This document shows, piece by piece, positions 35,740 to 46,668 of a stretch of DNA of 64,000 nt. This stretch comes from Deinandra increscens subsp. villosa (Eukaryota; Streptophyta; Magnoliopsida; Asterales; Asteraceae), in contig JBCNJP010000025.1 of the NCBI GenBank assembly GCA_039602395.1, positions 55,650,555 through 55,714,554 of the forward strand, read 5' to 3'. Each line of letters begins with the position of its first letter. Position 1 is the first letter of the stretch. Under the pieces are notes generated by a model. It had not been told where the DNA came from and ran no database searches. It saw only the letters and a list, made by a program, of their open reading frames with translations. The translations under genes and the position numbers were made by a program.

Positions 35740-38700
35740 TTTGCATGTTGGTATTTTAGAATCTGGGGCCAAAAACGTAGAAGTGGACTAGGATACCTGA
35801 AAATTTGTTCCAAATTCTAGCGGGTGGCAAAATTTGGATGACGGTTTGACCTGACTTGGTGAAAGATCAGTATAAAATTATGAACTGGTTTTGACGTTAA
35901 GTATTCGCAAACTATTACTTGTGTTTCTGCCAGATGGAACTGTCCTGTTGATATGTTTGTTAATACATGCCTGTAGATGAAAAGCATAGAATGATGTTAC
36001 ATATATATGTGTATATTATGGAATTTTGATTTCTACCAAATTAAATAATGTTCTTGGAAGCTATCTAACGTAAAAGCTGCATGTAAGGATCCTACCTCTG
36101 GTGTTTGGTATAGGGCTTCAAGAAACAATACTTTGCAAAATCATGCATTTTAAACTACCCTATCTGTATGTGTTTACATTGATCATATTCGGTATCTTTT
36201 TTATATATTCTAGTTAACCCATCTTTCCTTTTTACCTATGCAAATTAACAATGCTCATATTTTTTGGTCTTACCTGGCCAGAAAGGAATAGATCCTTTAA
36301 TATTAATCCATGCATAGCAATGGTTTGCACATTTATCCTATGAGTCGATTAGCTTAATTTCAGAAGTAGAATCACACCTTTTATGTTCCATTGCCCTGAG
36401 CCCCTGACTAAGACTTACGTTATGAATTATCTCTCTCATTTTGATTTAGTTTTGGCTGGATAAGTCTGAATATCAAGTTTCTTATTAGTGAAGTATGCAA
36501 AAAAAAAAAGTTTTGGGTTATTTTGGTGCAACCACAAGTAAATTTACAAAAACTAAAATCATATAAATCTTTCTGTAATTGAGAACAAAACTTTTAAAGT
36601 GCCAAATGACATGTTCAGTTGCTTCAATGTAGCTAGTACCCCAAGAAACTTATGAGTCTTGTTCATGTTGTTCTGCAAGCTCCAATCAAATATCAAGTCA
36701 TATCTTTTTTCTTTTTTTCTTTTTTTTGATAGGTGACTAGTAGACCATTTGGTTGCCTTCTTAAGCCGGTTGCCAGCATTTTGCCGAGTCCTGACGATGG
36801 AGGCAGCCTTCTTAGCTATAAACAAAAAGACCTCATCTGGGTAACAATAATATGTTTCTGTTTTCTAAGGCTTAAACATGGACACTTTTTAATTATAATT
36901 ACAAAATTGAAATTTTACTATCTATGAGTTTTTGTTGTACAGGTTTCACCAGAGGCGGCAGATGTAATGGAACTCTTTATACATCTTGGTGAGCCCTGTC
37001 ATGTTTGTCAGGTTCTTCTCACAATTTCACATGGTGCAGATAGTTCAACATTTCCATCCAGAGTTGATGTGCGAATTGGACGTGATCTAGATGGGCTTAA
37101 ACTTGTTGTGGAGGTTGGATTAATCTTTTCTAGCACTTGGCATGTTAAATTAGTAGCCACACTTATGGGCAGTAACAAATTTATGTGTCTGATTGTGGGC
37201 AGTTCAAGAGATGTCATGCACATTATTAGAGAAGCATAAATGGGTCGCTGTGTGGTTGAAGGAGGATAGATAATGTTAGAACTAATCATGCTTACATAAT
37301 AGGTCATTCCAATTATGAATAACTGAATGCAGTGCTGACTAGTTAGTTTCAGCAATACAAGAGTAAGGAGACATAGAGATGAGAGAGCTTAAATCCAGGC
37401 TTAATGAGAATGGAAGGAAAGAACCACGCTATCTGAGCTAGTTTAGTTTGTGTTGCCCTCCTTTTTCTTACCTTCTCATTTTTTAATTACTCATGGGTCC
37501 CATTGTAGACTGAAACCAAAGTACTATATGGGTAATATGTGAGCTGGGATAATTTGTATAATCTTAAACTTGGTAAAAATTTACTCTCTTGATTGGTTAC
37601 CTAGGCAATATTCTGGTTTCTGTTTTAATTAGAGTTGTTTAACATGGGTTGTCTTTGTTTACAGGGAGCATCTATTCCTCAGTGTGCAAATGGTACAAAC
37701 ATTGCAATACCCATACCAGGACCTATTAGTGCTGACGATATGGCTGTGACAGGAGCTGGTGCACGCTTACATGCCCAAGATACTTCCAACCTTCCTTTCT
37801 TGTATGATTTTGAAGAACTGGAAGGCGAACTGGACTTTCTTACTCGTGTGGTTGTACTCACCTTCTATCCTGCTGTGTCAGCCAAAACCTCAATCACACT
37901 CGGGGAGGTACAGTGAAAATTAACAATACAACTTTACAGCCAATGTCAATTTCTATAAGTTGGTGTGTGTTTTCTTAGCTTTAATCAAGCTTCATCTATA
38001 TACAAAAGTAGTCAATTGTAACTATTCTATAGCTTCTTCCTGGATTCAGTGATTTACTTCCTCTGCTACCTGCAGCATACTGTTAACAGTTTAGGTGTGA
38101 CTTGATTAATGTTGGTATGGTCATTTATTTTGGCGGCAAAAAGATTATATGATTTATTGATATGGTATATGTTCTTGTAATGGATGTGCATATTATGAAC
38201 TGTAAATAGATGGTCCATTGAATTGCTTTTTATAAATAGCATGCCACTAATATGCGGTAACAACACTTCTCGACCATAATTCTGATGAAGAAATAATACA
38301 GAGTTTTCTTTCCCTCATAGGTAGAAAATATCACTTAACAAACCTTGTTTGGAAGTTTTAGAAGTAAAAAGAATTTTAGTGATCAATATTAGATTGAGTG
38401 ATGATATGCTTGGAAGTGTTTTAGGAGCAAAATGAAACTAGTAGACCTCCAAGATATGTGCAACCGGTGTATCTAGTTGTCACCTTTGTGCTTTTCATCA
38501 ATTCTTTGATAGACATGTTTGCTTTAATTTCTGATTGATGTGCTCGTTCTTTAATCAATTCAATCACTGTGTTTCTGTTAATATTCAATGTTGAAGGGAT
38601 AGAAGTTATTATTACAGTGGTAGCTGATGTAATTTCCATCTGTTGCTTTTTACTGGATTATGTAACAGGTAGAGATACTTGGAATCTCTCTTCCATGGAG

Positions 38701-41700
38701 AGATCTTTTCATTTCTGATGGACCTGGCATGAAGTTATGGGATCGTATCAATAAAATTAATAAAGATACCGACCCTTTTCCATCTGATATCAACAGCAAT
38801 CCCTTTGCTATTGATGATATATTGGCCCCTGCAAAATCTGAAAATACTACCAGTACCTGGATGGTGGACCTCTTATCAGGCAATGACTTCATATCAGGAC
38901 CGATTTCACAACCAGTACCAGAAACTGCTTTCCATGATCCATTTCTTAACCCCTTTCATGATGATGATAAAGCAAATGATCCTCCTCCTAACGTTTCTGA
39001 ACAAGATAATGGGGCAACTGAAAGTGGTCCTCAGCAGTATATAACTTGTTTTAAGAGGTTGACCGCCTCACATGTGGTATGTTATTTTCTTAATTCCTTG
39101 ATATGCTTTTGCTAATACCTAGTTTTTGTCCGCCACAGGTTGGAATAGATTGGTCCAGGTTGGGCTTAGGTGCAGAATATGGTTTAAGGTCCTATGGAAA
39201 AGGGGCCTCTCCTTGTTATTTATGAACTTTTTGAATTTTGGATCCTTAATCTTTACCCCATACTTAGACCCCCCTCCATCTTGCTTACCTTAATCACATC
39301 TTGCATATATAAAATAATTTTGACGTACTACCATCCTTCACAAGACCACACATCTCCCATCATTTACCCCATTGCATCTGTATGCAGCTTGACAATATTT
39401 TCCCCAAATATATGCATTAATATTGGCACATTTACTTTAATTTCTTCAATACTTCCATGCTTCATATCTCATATCATGTGAAACATTGTCATTATTTCAC
39501 CGATAGACGCTGTGGAAATCCTTTATTTTTTTCTTTTTTCTTTTTAATAAAATAAGAGTGGATTAGTGGAAGGACTACTACACACAAGAGATTCTGAGAG
39601 AAAAATGATTGCCATTGAAAGGGGTGTGAGTCTGTTCTCATTTGAGCAGACCCCTATAGGATAAAAAATTATGCCAACTCACCAATACACACACACACAC
39701 ATCTATATATATATATATGTGTATGTGTATTTATATGAACTTAAAAGGGTGTGGTTCATAATAATACACTTCACAAATTTTTGTGTGCTTAGATATGATC
39801 CACACTACCTTTTTCATAGTTTTATTATTGGTACACTCTTCTACATAGTCATTGACAACGTAGATGGAACCCTTATCTACTTTTGTATGTAAATATTTGA
39901 TTATTGGATTAGATTAGCTGCAAATATTATTATGTCTTAAACTTCTTTGTATCACTGCATTTTTATATCTTAGACCAAATAGATGCAAGTTTTCGTTTTG
40001 GGTTTTAAATACACAATGTTAATGGTGTTTTGCAGGCTAAGAAGTTAAGCTTCGTAGATGCGATGAAACTAGAAATTGAACGTCTTGGCCTAAATCTATC
40101 TGCTGCTGAACGTGATAGAGCTTTATTGTCTATTGGCATTGATCCAGCTACTATAAATCCCAACATGTTGCTTGAGGAATCTTATGTGACCTCATTATGC
40201 AAGGCTACCAATGCACTTGCACTTGCTGGCCACATTTCATTAGAAGATAAAACTATTGGTGCTATCGGTCTTGATTCTACTGATTATGATGATGATATTG
40301 ACATTGATTTCTGGAATATAAATAAAATTGGCGAGGGTTGTTGTGGGGGACCATGTCAGGTTCGTGCTGAAGCTTTAACATCTTCTTCGTCCTCCTCTGT
40401 GTACACGTGCTCCGAGTGTCGGCGCAAGGTTTGCAGAACTTGTTGTGGGGGTAAAGGGGCTCTTCTTCTTCTAGAAAGTTTTAGTAGCGATTCTTTAAGC
40501 CGGTCTGTGAGTACAAATGGGGTTATTTGTAAGCTGTGCTGTCATGATAGTATTCTTGATGCATTGATTGTGGACTATGTTAGAGTTTTAGGCAGCCAGC
40601 GAAGAAGTAGTAGGTCTGACCTTGCTGCTTGTAAAGCCTTGGACCAAGTTGTAGGAAGAGATTATCTTTCCAGAAGAATTATAACCAAGACTGACAGAAA
40701 TGGACCTAATGCCATCCACAACTTACTCAAAGGACAGCAATCATTAGCTGAATTTCCGTTTGGCAGCATTCTGCACCCGGTATTCTTTTTCCTGTCCACA
40801 CCAAGTTTATGCCAATTTAATTTTCTGCTGTACTATTAATGTGGGAACAATCACCTGCTTGCTTAAACTTCATTATTTAGTATGGGCTTCCATTGATAAA
40901 CAAACACACTTATGATTAAGAGTTAAGATTCATTCTCTTTTTGTCTTTGAGGATGAAATAATATGCAAACCCTTATGTTTTGTTAGCTTAAACACAACTC
41001 TTCTCCTGCTACTCCATTTGATTTTATATCATTAAAGAGGAGTGAGGCTGCAAGTAAAGTTATATTATTTCAATCTAGGAATTGTCTTTTCAATGCGTCT
41101 TTGGAAGGTAATAACATTTGAAGGGATTGATAAACTTAAACTTTATCTAACGTCTCATGATTCGTAAGTAAAGAAATATTAGAGCTGCAGAGCTATATAT
41201 AAACCAATCCTTGCCTGCAATGAAGATTCTTTGAACCTTATCTGGATTCATTTTTCAGATTATACATGAAAAGAGTTAATTGTATATGTGCTATATATAC
41301 ACATGTATGTATTGAGTTCTAACATCTTTTTTGCATTTTTTACTATTGTTGTTAGATTGAATCAGCTCCTGGTTCAGCTCCACTCTTGTCATTGCTTGCA
41401 CCTTTGGATACCGTATCACAAGAGTCATCATACTGGAAAGCTCCTCCCAGGACCTCTTGTGCTGAGTTTGCTATTGTTCTTGGCAATCTTTCCAATGTCT
41501 CCAGTGTTGTCCTTGTTCTTAGTCCATGTGGCTATTCTATGTCGGATTCTCCTACTGTAAGTAAATTTATGCAAACCCTCTAAACATCACTTATTATCAT
41601 TGTAAGTTGTTTTTAGTGTTAATTACATGGATAGTACCTGTGGTTTAGTGAAAGTAACAGGTTTGGCACAAACTTTTTTTTTTTGGTAACAAGCTTGGGG

Positions 41701-43869
41701 TTTGTGGTTTCAATTTTGTAAGAATGTTGGGTACTAAGGCTAACTTCCGCTAAATTGTCTGTCAAGTTCAAGGAAATTTTGGTCATTTCACATTTGAAGG
41801 ACTAATTATGTAACCTCATAGTTTATGTAATCAACCAACCCCTCCACCCCACCCCTATCGTCTCCTTTCTTCCCCAAAATTACCCACAATGATCATTTTC
41901 TCACTCTCCTTTCTTCCTCAAACAGATCAGCCACCACCACCACCACCACCAGATTGAACTTATAAACCCCAAATTTAAATCCTCGAGGACTTCATTTAAT
42001 TCTTTATACTTTGACAGCCTATGGTTTTCAAGGCGAACCCATTTGGTCAAGACCAGTTTTGACCTGAACCCATCTTGACCCGTTAGCTGACTCGACCCAG
42101 CCTGTTTTGACAGGCTTAGCCCCATAAAAGCTTGCAATGTTTCTGCTCATCTCATGGATAATCATTTACAAAACAGTGGAGACTCATTCTGATTGTCTAC
42201 TACTTACCATGCAGGTGCAAATATGGGCAAGCAATAAGATAGACAAGGAAGAAAGAAGAATAATGGGAAAATGGGATGTTGGGTCTCTCCTCGCATCTTC
42301 CCCTGAGCTTTGTGGGCCTGAAAAACCTGGTAATACGAGTCCAAGGCACATCAACTTTTCATTTCAAAATCCGGTTCGTTGTCGCATGATCTGGATTAAA
42401 CTAAGTATCCAGAAAACTGGTTTGACCTCTTCTTTAAATTTGGATAAGGGTTTCGATCTTCTATCCTTGGATGAAAACCCTTTTTCCAGGAGTTTGTCTA
42501 TAGAAAGTGATCCATGTCTGCATGCAAAGAGAATTATTGTAGTTGGAACTCCTACGAAGTTGGAGACACCAACACAAACCTCTTACCAAAGTGACATAAA
42601 AAGCTGGTTGGAGAAAGCTCCACCACACAACCGATTCAAGGTATGGTACAAACACTTGCTAGTAATTCTTTATCAATTGTCAAGTACCTCTTTTTTCCTT
42701 TCTCTGCTGTAGGTTCCAGTTGAGGCTGAGAGGTTGATTGCCAATGGGCTCATGTTGGAACAATACCTGTCTCCAGCCTCACCAGTGCTGGCAGGGTTCC
42801 GGCTTGATGGGTTTAGTGCAATAAGGCCTCGAGTTACCCATTCACCATCATCATCAGTTGTTTGGGAAGATAGATTCATATGTGCAGCAGTACTTTATCT
42901 TCAAGTATCTGTTTTACAGGTATTTTCTATAATCACAAACATCATATAGAATACAGGACGCAATTGGAGCCTGTTATGTATCCAGTGAAGCGAAAGCATA
43001 AATGTAAAAGAGAACACCCTTTAGAGAAATTGGTTTATTATTGAATGCTCTAAACCATTACTTCGCCGTTTTTATAGGAAAGATCTAAATGCTGCACGTC
43101 AAATGAAATTTTGAAAAACTAAGTGACTGCATAATCATGAAATTGACTTTCTAATTAAACATTTAAACACGTAAATTACTCGAATAAAAGATTCATGTTT
43201 TTTTTTTTCTTTTTTTTAAATAAAACAGGAAATATATTAAAACTTAAAAAATTGGGGAATAACCATTGAATATGTACTCTGGCTCTAGATGATGGAATTC
43301 GGGTTCGGCTGGGGACAAACTATTTATGAAAATTTGCCACATGATATGAACTCTGTAATTCCACAAGTAGTCCAAGTTATGTTAAGCTGGGCTCTTTTCT
43401 ACCCCATTTGCCTTTGTGGAGCTGGCCTACATATGAGTCCGCTAGCACCTTGACCAGTTCCGGCTCTGTATCACACCGTCTTGACTCCTTGGACCATGCA
43501 AAGTTATTATGAGCATACAATGATTCTTATTAATCTACCTAGTTAGTTATTATTATAATTAATCACTGTCTTTTTTTTTTCCTACAGAATAATGGGAAGA
43601 CAGCGGTAGTCGCAGAATACCGGTTACCGGAGGTGAAGGCTGGCACACCTATGTACTTTGATTTTCCTAGACCATTGACCACTAGGCGCGTCTCTTTTAG
43701 ACTGGTCGGAGATGTTGCTTCATTCGCAGATGATCCTGCAGATCTGGATGATTCTTCGGACCTTCAAAGCCCATTGGCCGCCGGCCTCTCTCTATCGAAC
43801 CGTGTTAAACTATATTATTACGCCGATCCCTATGAGCTTGGGAAGTGGGCCAGTCTGTCTGCTGTTTAA
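25776..43869 (+). CDS. SAC9: SAC9, SAC-domain phosphoinositide phosphatase with WW domain (13 coding exons)
   Basis: SAC9 removes phosphate from phosphoinositides. In Arabidopsis its loss raises PtdIns(4,5)P2, causes a constitutive stress response and disturbs endocytosis at the plasma membrane. Thirteen exons joined at GT-AG sites give 4,749 nt with no internal stop, 1,582 residues; Arabidopsis SAC9 is about 1,630. The SAC domain fills roughly residues 1-500, with the catalytic CX5R motif CADSLDR at C457-R463. A WW domain follows (LPPGWEKR, residues 508-540). The long C-terminal half has a Cys-rich zinc-type cluster (about 1060-1140) and ends GKWASLSAV. The start is supported because the 13-nt first exon joins exon 2 to give MESPAGGLRATSVVV, aligning with the known N-terminus. 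Introns 3 and 4 hold transposons. The frame is complete, so I expect a functional gene. Confidence 0.95.
25959..26557 (+). CDS. SAC9: SAC9 coding exon 2
   Basis: Residues about 5-204, the N-terminal part of the SAC domain, with IIYIDPTTGYLRHERK and ELDIDGKHYFCETRD. Acceptor TTGTAG, donor CAG/GTACTG. It ends in phase 0. Confidence 0.95.
26785..26917 (+). CDS. SAC9: SAC9 coding exon 3
   Basis: Residues 205-248, including IVALIARRSRLHPGTRYLAR, a conserved SAC-domain segment. Acceptor ACAG, donor G/GTAGG. It leaves phase 1. Confidence 0.95.
26918..29270 (+). other. SAC9: SAC9 intron 3
   Basis: A 2,353 bp intron holding the hAT-type MITE at 27615-28283. The rest is AT-rich with no other recognisable element. 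Acceptor TTGGGCAG at 29263-29270. Confidence 0.85.
27615..28283. mobile_element. hAT-type MITE in SAC9 intron 3 (669 bp)
   Basis: Ends CATAGTTATCA (27615) and TGATAACTATG (to 28283) are perfect 11 bp inverted repeats. The 8 bp duplication ATATGCAT flanks it (27607-27614 and 28284-28291). Subterminal GGCGCCTAGGCGC-type repeats lie inside both ends (about 27650-27700 and 28225-28265). There is no coding capacity. Confidence 0.9.
29271..30484 (+). CDS. SAC9: SAC9 coding exon 4, catalytic core and WW domain
   Basis: Residues 249-653. It contains WRRGTIPIWWGAE, VHLINYDWHAS, the catalytic CADSLDRTNAAS (codons from 29894) and the WW domain beginning LPPGWEKR (30047), with the second Trp in TTTWNHP. 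Donor CAT/GTGCGT. The open frame runs past the donor into intron, which is readthrough and not coding. Confidence 0.95.
30505..30568 (+). repeat. TTA/TTTA microsatellite
   Basis: Imperfect ATT/TTA triplets pass into a TATT tetranucleotide run just downstream of exon 4. It makes a spurious hydrophobic tail on the exon 4 open frame. Confidence 0.85.
30764..34820 (-). pseudogene. LINE ORF2 protein: endonuclease, reverse transcriptase, zf-RVT
   Basis: The reading comes in two blocks, 34820-32936 and 32462-30764, separated by the MITE. Block 1 has the C-terminal half of an APE endonuclease (LLGDFNEVR, SKIDRIIVS, SDHCPLIL) and the first reverse transcriptase motifs (KAPGPDGFNFNF, FKVDFEKAFDS, GVKQGDPLSPFLF). 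Block 2 has the catalytic YADDVIFLG, the thumb, and a C-terminal zf-RVT domain with CSWCSTN and HLLFEC. One stop (TAG at about 34817) lies near the truncated N-terminus. Apart from that and the MITE the frame is open over about 1,180 codons, so the insertion is fairly recent. The first endonuclease motifs are missing. Confidence 0.87.
32463..32927. mobile_element. hAT-type MITE inside the LINE (465 bp)
   Basis: Ends CAGTGTTGTAGAAA and, from the other side, CAATGTTGTAAAAA form an imperfect inverted repeat. The 8 bp duplication GTAGTGCT is exact (32455-32462 and 32928-32935). CGCCTAGGCG-type repeats lie near both ends. Inside are three copies of TAATCGGGAT (32518-32552) and a roughly 20 bp tandem repeat of TTTTGACCGGCTTTGACCGA (32695-32790). 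Confidence 0.92.
36733..36840 (+). CDS. SAC9: SAC9 coding exon 5
   Basis: Residues 654-689, with GGSLLSYKQKDLIW. Donor TGG/GTAACA, in phase 0. It follows the transposon-filled intron and matches the known SAC9 sequence after the SAC/WW region. Confidence 0.93.
36943..37113 (+). CDS. SAC9: SAC9 coding exon 6
   Basis: Residues 690-746, with ELFIHLGEPCHVCQVLLTIS, a segment conserved among SAC9 proteins. Acceptor GTACAG, donor GAG/GTTGGA. Confidence 0.94.
37114..37664 (+). other. SAC9: SAC9 intron 6
   Basis: A 551 bp AT-rich intron with no recognisable element. Acceptor GTTTACAG at 37657-37664. Confidence 0.8.
37665..37907 (+). CDS. SAC9: SAC9 coding exon 7
   Basis: Residues 747-827, with AVTGAGARLHAQDTSN and LYDFEELEGELDFLTRVV. 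Donor GAG/GTACAG, phase 0. Confidence 0.95.
37908..38668 (+). other. SAC9: SAC9 intron 7
   Basis: A 761 bp AT-rich intron without a recognisable element. Acceptor GTAACAG at 38662-38668. Confidence 0.8.
38669..39076 (+). CDS. SAC9: SAC9 coding exon 8
   Basis: Residues 828-963. It opens VEILGISLPW, a conserved SAC9 segment, then becomes low complexity and rich in Asp, Pro and Asn, as in this poorly conserved linker of the family. Donor GTG/GTATGT. Confidence 0.93.
39077..40035 (+). other. SAC9: SAC9 intron 8 with an AC/TA microsatellite
   Basis: A 959 bp intron. A simple repeat (ACACACAC followed by TATATATA and TGTGTA) lies at about 39687-39735. Nothing else is recognised. Acceptor TTTTGCAG. 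Confidence 0.8.
40036..40779 (+). CDS. SAC9: SAC9 coding exon 9, Cys-rich region
   Basis: Residues 964-1211. It starts AKKLSFVDAMKLEIERL, with AAERDRALLSIGIDPATINP. A cysteine-rich stretch follows (GEGCCGGPCQ, CSECRRKVCRTCCGGKG, CKLCCHD) and probably binds zinc. The binding role is inferred from Cys spacing. Donor CCG/GTATTC. Confidence 0.95.
40780..41355 (+). other. SAC9: SAC9 intron 9
   Basis: A 576 bp AT-rich intron with no recognisable element. Acceptor TTGTTAG at 41349-41355. Confidence 0.8.
41356..41556 (+). CDS. SAC9: SAC9 coding exon 10
   Basis: Residues 1212-1278, with YWKAPPRTSCAEFAIVLGN and VSSVVLVLSPCGYS. Donor ACT/GTAAGT, phase 0. Confidence 0.94.
41557..42214 (+). other. SAC9: SAC9 intron 10 with repeat-derived sequence
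   Basis: A 658 bp intron. Around 41620-41830 the sequence (TTACATGGATAGTACCTGTGG and on) resembles a dispersed plant repeat I have seen near genes, but I cannot name it. A CAC trinucleotide run lies at 41932-41955. Acceptor CCATGCAG. Confidence 0.55.
42215..42640 (+). CDS. SAC9: SAC9 coding exon 11
   Basis: Residues 1279-1420, with VQIWASNKIDKEERRIMGKW, NPVRCRMIWIKL and LLSLDENPFSR. Donor AAG/GTATGG. Confidence 0.95.
42713..42919 (+). CDS. SAC9: SAC9 coding exon 12
   Basis: Residues 1421-1489, with SPASPVLAGFRLDGFSAIRP and RVTHSPSSS. Acceptor GCTGTAG, donor CAG/GTATTT. Confidence 0.95.
42920..43587 (+). other. SAC9: SAC9 intron 12
   Basis: A 668 bp AT-rich intron with a T-rich run near 43198-43217. 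No recognisable element. Acceptor CCTACAG. Confidence 0.8.
43588..43869 (+). CDS. SAC9: SAC9 coding exon 13 and stop
   Basis: Residues 1490-1582, with VAEYRLPEVKAGTPMYFDFP and the conserved end KLYYYADPYELGKWASL. Stop TAA at 43867-43869. The C-terminus matches the family end, so the protein is not truncated. Confidence 0.96.
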   Translation, partial: NNGKTAVVAEYRLPEVKAGTPMYFDFPRPLTTRRVSFRLVGDVASFADDPADLDDSSDLQSPLAAGLSLSNRVKLYYYADPYELGKWASLSAV

Positions 43870-44188
43870 ACAATACAGTGTGATTATGTATAATCTCATT
43901 CGTTGTTGTAATCCTATAATGGGGGGATTTTCTTCTTTTTATATTTTTGTCAAACCCCCTTCTTTCCCACTACAATGAAAGAGAGATTCTTTTCATTTTC
44001 CACTCACTTTAGTTTTGGAGGTGCATAAATTGGATTTTACGTCAAAGTGGATCGGTTTTAAATCTGAATGGTTTGGGTCAACGGAAGTGAAAACCGGATT
44101 GGGGCCAAACTTGAGTGATTTGAAACAAGTTTCAAAGAGGACTCACAACTGATGAAATCGGGTCTGTTTTAAACAAAGGGTTTTTTAT
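43870..44188 (+). other. SAC9 3' flank, probable 3' UTR
   Basis: The first 110-130 bases are T-rich, as in plant 3' UTRs. I see no canonical AATAAA; AATGAA near 43974 is a weak candidate poly(A) signal. The rest up to the copia LTR shows nothing recognisable. Confidence 0.45.
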
Positions 44189-44382
44189 TGGCTGTTATTA
44201 TTGGTTGTTATTGACCTTTTAATTCTTTTATTTGTTTTCTTTATTCCCTTATTTGTTTCCTTATTATGCTCCTAATTTTGTGGCTTCTTTGCTGGCCGTT
44301 TCCTCTATAAAGAGAGGTTTTCTTTTGATCTTGTATACACAATAAATCAATAAGAAAAACTCTAGATATCTTGAAATTATCA
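44189..44382 (+). mobile_element. 5' LTR of copia B, 194 bp
   Basis: It starts TGGCTGTTATTATTGG, as does the 3' LTR fragment at 54850, and ends TTATCA immediately before the primer site. A TATA-like CTATAAAGAGAGG lies near 44306 and AATAAATCAATAAG near 44341 may be the poly(A) signal. Confidence 0.88.
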
Positions 44383-44394
44383 TGGTATCAGAGC
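44383..44394 (+). other. Primer binding site of copia B
   Basis: TGGTATCAGAGC lies directly after the LTR CA end. It complements the 3' end of initiator methionine tRNA, the usual plant copia primer. Confidence 0.9.
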
Positions 44395-44421
44395 AGTGAT
44401 CCGACTGCTCCGATTTAAGCC

Positions 44422-46668
44422 ATGGCCGGCGATGAAGCTACGGTGAAAGATAACGGTGGCAACATCGTTGATTACAACTCACCGTATTATGTTCATTCTT
44501 TCGATACTACCAGGCAGATGCAAGTAAGCGAAGCCCTATCCGAAAAAAACTACACGGACTGGGTGCAAGAGATGGATAATTTTTTGTTGGCCAAAAACAA
44601 AATGGGTTTCATCGATGGTTCCATCAAGAAACCGGAGAATACGTCAAAAGACTACGCGTCATGGATGAGGGCCGATGCCATGATCAAGGGGTGGCTTACC
44701 ACCGCTATGGAAAAAGATATAAGAGGGAGTGTCAAGTACGCCCATACGGCTGCAGAAATATGGAAGGATCTTCAAGAGAGGTTTGGCAAAGAAAGTGCCC
44801 CACGACCGTATGAATTGAAGAACAAAATCACCGCCACGCGCCAAGATGGATCCTCCGTCTCGGCATATTATACAAGGTTGCGGTCCCTATGGGATGAAAT
44901 ACAATCCGTCTTTCCAATGCCACGATGCACTTGTAATGGGTGCACGTGTGATGTCGGGAAAAGATTAGTTGAACACCAAGAGAAGGAGAGGTTGTATGAG
45001 TTTCTCATGGGGCTCGATAGCGAGTTCGCTGTCATCAAAACCCAGATCTTGGCCAATAAACCAACACCGGGGCTGGGCACGGCTTATCATCTCGTCGCTG
45101 AAGATGAACGGCAAAAACACATCTCCGAAGATAAGAGGTCGTCTGTTGAGGTGGCAACCTTCAAGGTTTTTGTTCCACAGAAGCGGGATGGCCAAAGCTC
45201 CAACCACCAGAAAGCTAGGAGCCTTCCTAAACAAGGAAAGCAAGAAGAGGTACCACATTGTACACACTGTGATCGAGATGGCCATAGTAGGGAGGGCTGT
45301 TTCAAGCGCATTGGGTATCCGGACTGGTGGCCGGGTAAGGTAAAGGGAGATAAATCAAAACCGAAGGCCTTTTCCATTGGAGGAAGTTCATGTCCTATCT
45401 CCGGGTTCACCGCTGAACAATACGAGACTTTTCTAAAGCACTTTAAGGATGAAGTTTATACAGGTGATGAAGGAAACATACGTGTTGCTAACATGACAGG
45501 TAAATTAAATGATAAGGTCGATTGGATTGTTGATTCGGGAGCTACCGAACATACAACCTATTTAAATGAGATCCTAGTGAATAAATGAAAGGACGAAAAC
45601 GAGATGCCAGTGATCATCCCAAACGGCGATGCCATTCCGGTTGAAGGAAAAGGTGATTACACCTTGTCGGGTGGCGCCAAGATTGAAGGGATATTGCATG
45701 TGCCAAATTTCACTTGCAATTTACTTTATGTTAGCCGCTTGACTAAGAACCTCCAATGCTCAATAAATTTTTTTCCTGATTTTTGTGTCATGCAGGGTCT
45801 CCGATCGAGGGACTTGATTGGTGCGGGTAAGTGCAAAGGAGGTCTATACCGAATGGGGATGTTTGGGAAAGAGAGGAAAGCTATGGCGGTTACGATTGAG
45901 AGATGGCATAAAAGGTTGGGTCACACATCTCAAGAAAAGCTTGCTAAAGTTGATTTCTTAAAAGGTGTTTCTTTTAATCTTAGGAATAATGTTTGTGACT
46001 CATGTTCTAAGGCTAAACATACAAGGTCTCCTTTTTCTTTAAGTGAAGTAAAGACACAAGAATGCTTTGAACTTTTACATTGTGATGTGTGGGGAAAATA
46101 TCGTGTTCCTTCATTTTCAGGAGCAAATTATTTTTTAACCATCGTTGATGATTATAGTAGACATGTTTGGGTTTTCCTCATTAAATATAAAAGTGATGCT
46201 AGCACATGCCTGATGAATTTTTGCACAATGGTTAAAACTCAATTTAGCAAAACAGTTAAAAGAATAAGGTGCGACAATGGTGGAGAGTTCACATCCAATA
46301 TAATGTCAAATTATTACACCAACCATGGCATCTTATTAGAAACAACTTGTCCCCATACCTCCCAACAAAATGGAGTCGTTGAACGCAAACATAGACACAT
46401 CCTTGACACGACACGGGCACTACGATTTGGGGCAAAACTACCAAAGAAATTTTGGGGGGGGGGGGGGGGGGAATGTGTTCTTACGGTCGCATATATCATT
46501 AATCGGTTACCCTCAAAAACCATTAATGATAAGACCCCATATGAAATCTTGCACGACCAAAAACCCGAGTATGACCACATGAGGGTTTTTGGTTGTCTCA
46601 CTTATTTTTGGAGCATTGATACCAAAGGAGATAAGTTCGAAGTGAGGGGAAACCAGGGATTTTTCTAG
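44422..46668 (+). pseudogene. Copia B gag, protease and integrase
   Basis: ATG at 44422 opens a gag with the core NYTDWVQEMDNFLLAKNKMG and a CCHC knuckle (CTHCDRDGHSREGC). The protease DSGATEHTTYL follows. One TGA at 45586-45588 interrupts, then the same frame continues from 45604. The integrase has the zinc segment (RWHKRLGH, CDSCSKAKH) and acidic residues seen in HCDVWG, RCDNGGEF and VVERKHR. At 46454-46471 a run of 18 G adds extra Gly codons where family members have FWGEC. After about 46640 the family reading moves to another frame. One stop, one frameshift and the G run make this copy inactive. Confidence 0.88.

Larger units (their letters stand above)
30485..36732 (+). other. SAC9: SAC9 intron 4 (6.25 kb) with antisense LINE
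   Basis: About 4.2 kb is the LINE at 30651-34827. Before it lies a TTA/TTTA microsatellite (30505-30565). After it come TG/TA runs (35338-35378) and an AT run (35709-35738). The remaining sequence is AT-rich with no coding signal. Acceptor TTTGATAG at 36725-36732. Confidence 0.85.

Noticed and set aside
35338..35740. TG/TA and AT runs as possible regulatory or origin sequence
   Set aside because: They are ordinary microsatellites in a long intron and show no associated structure.
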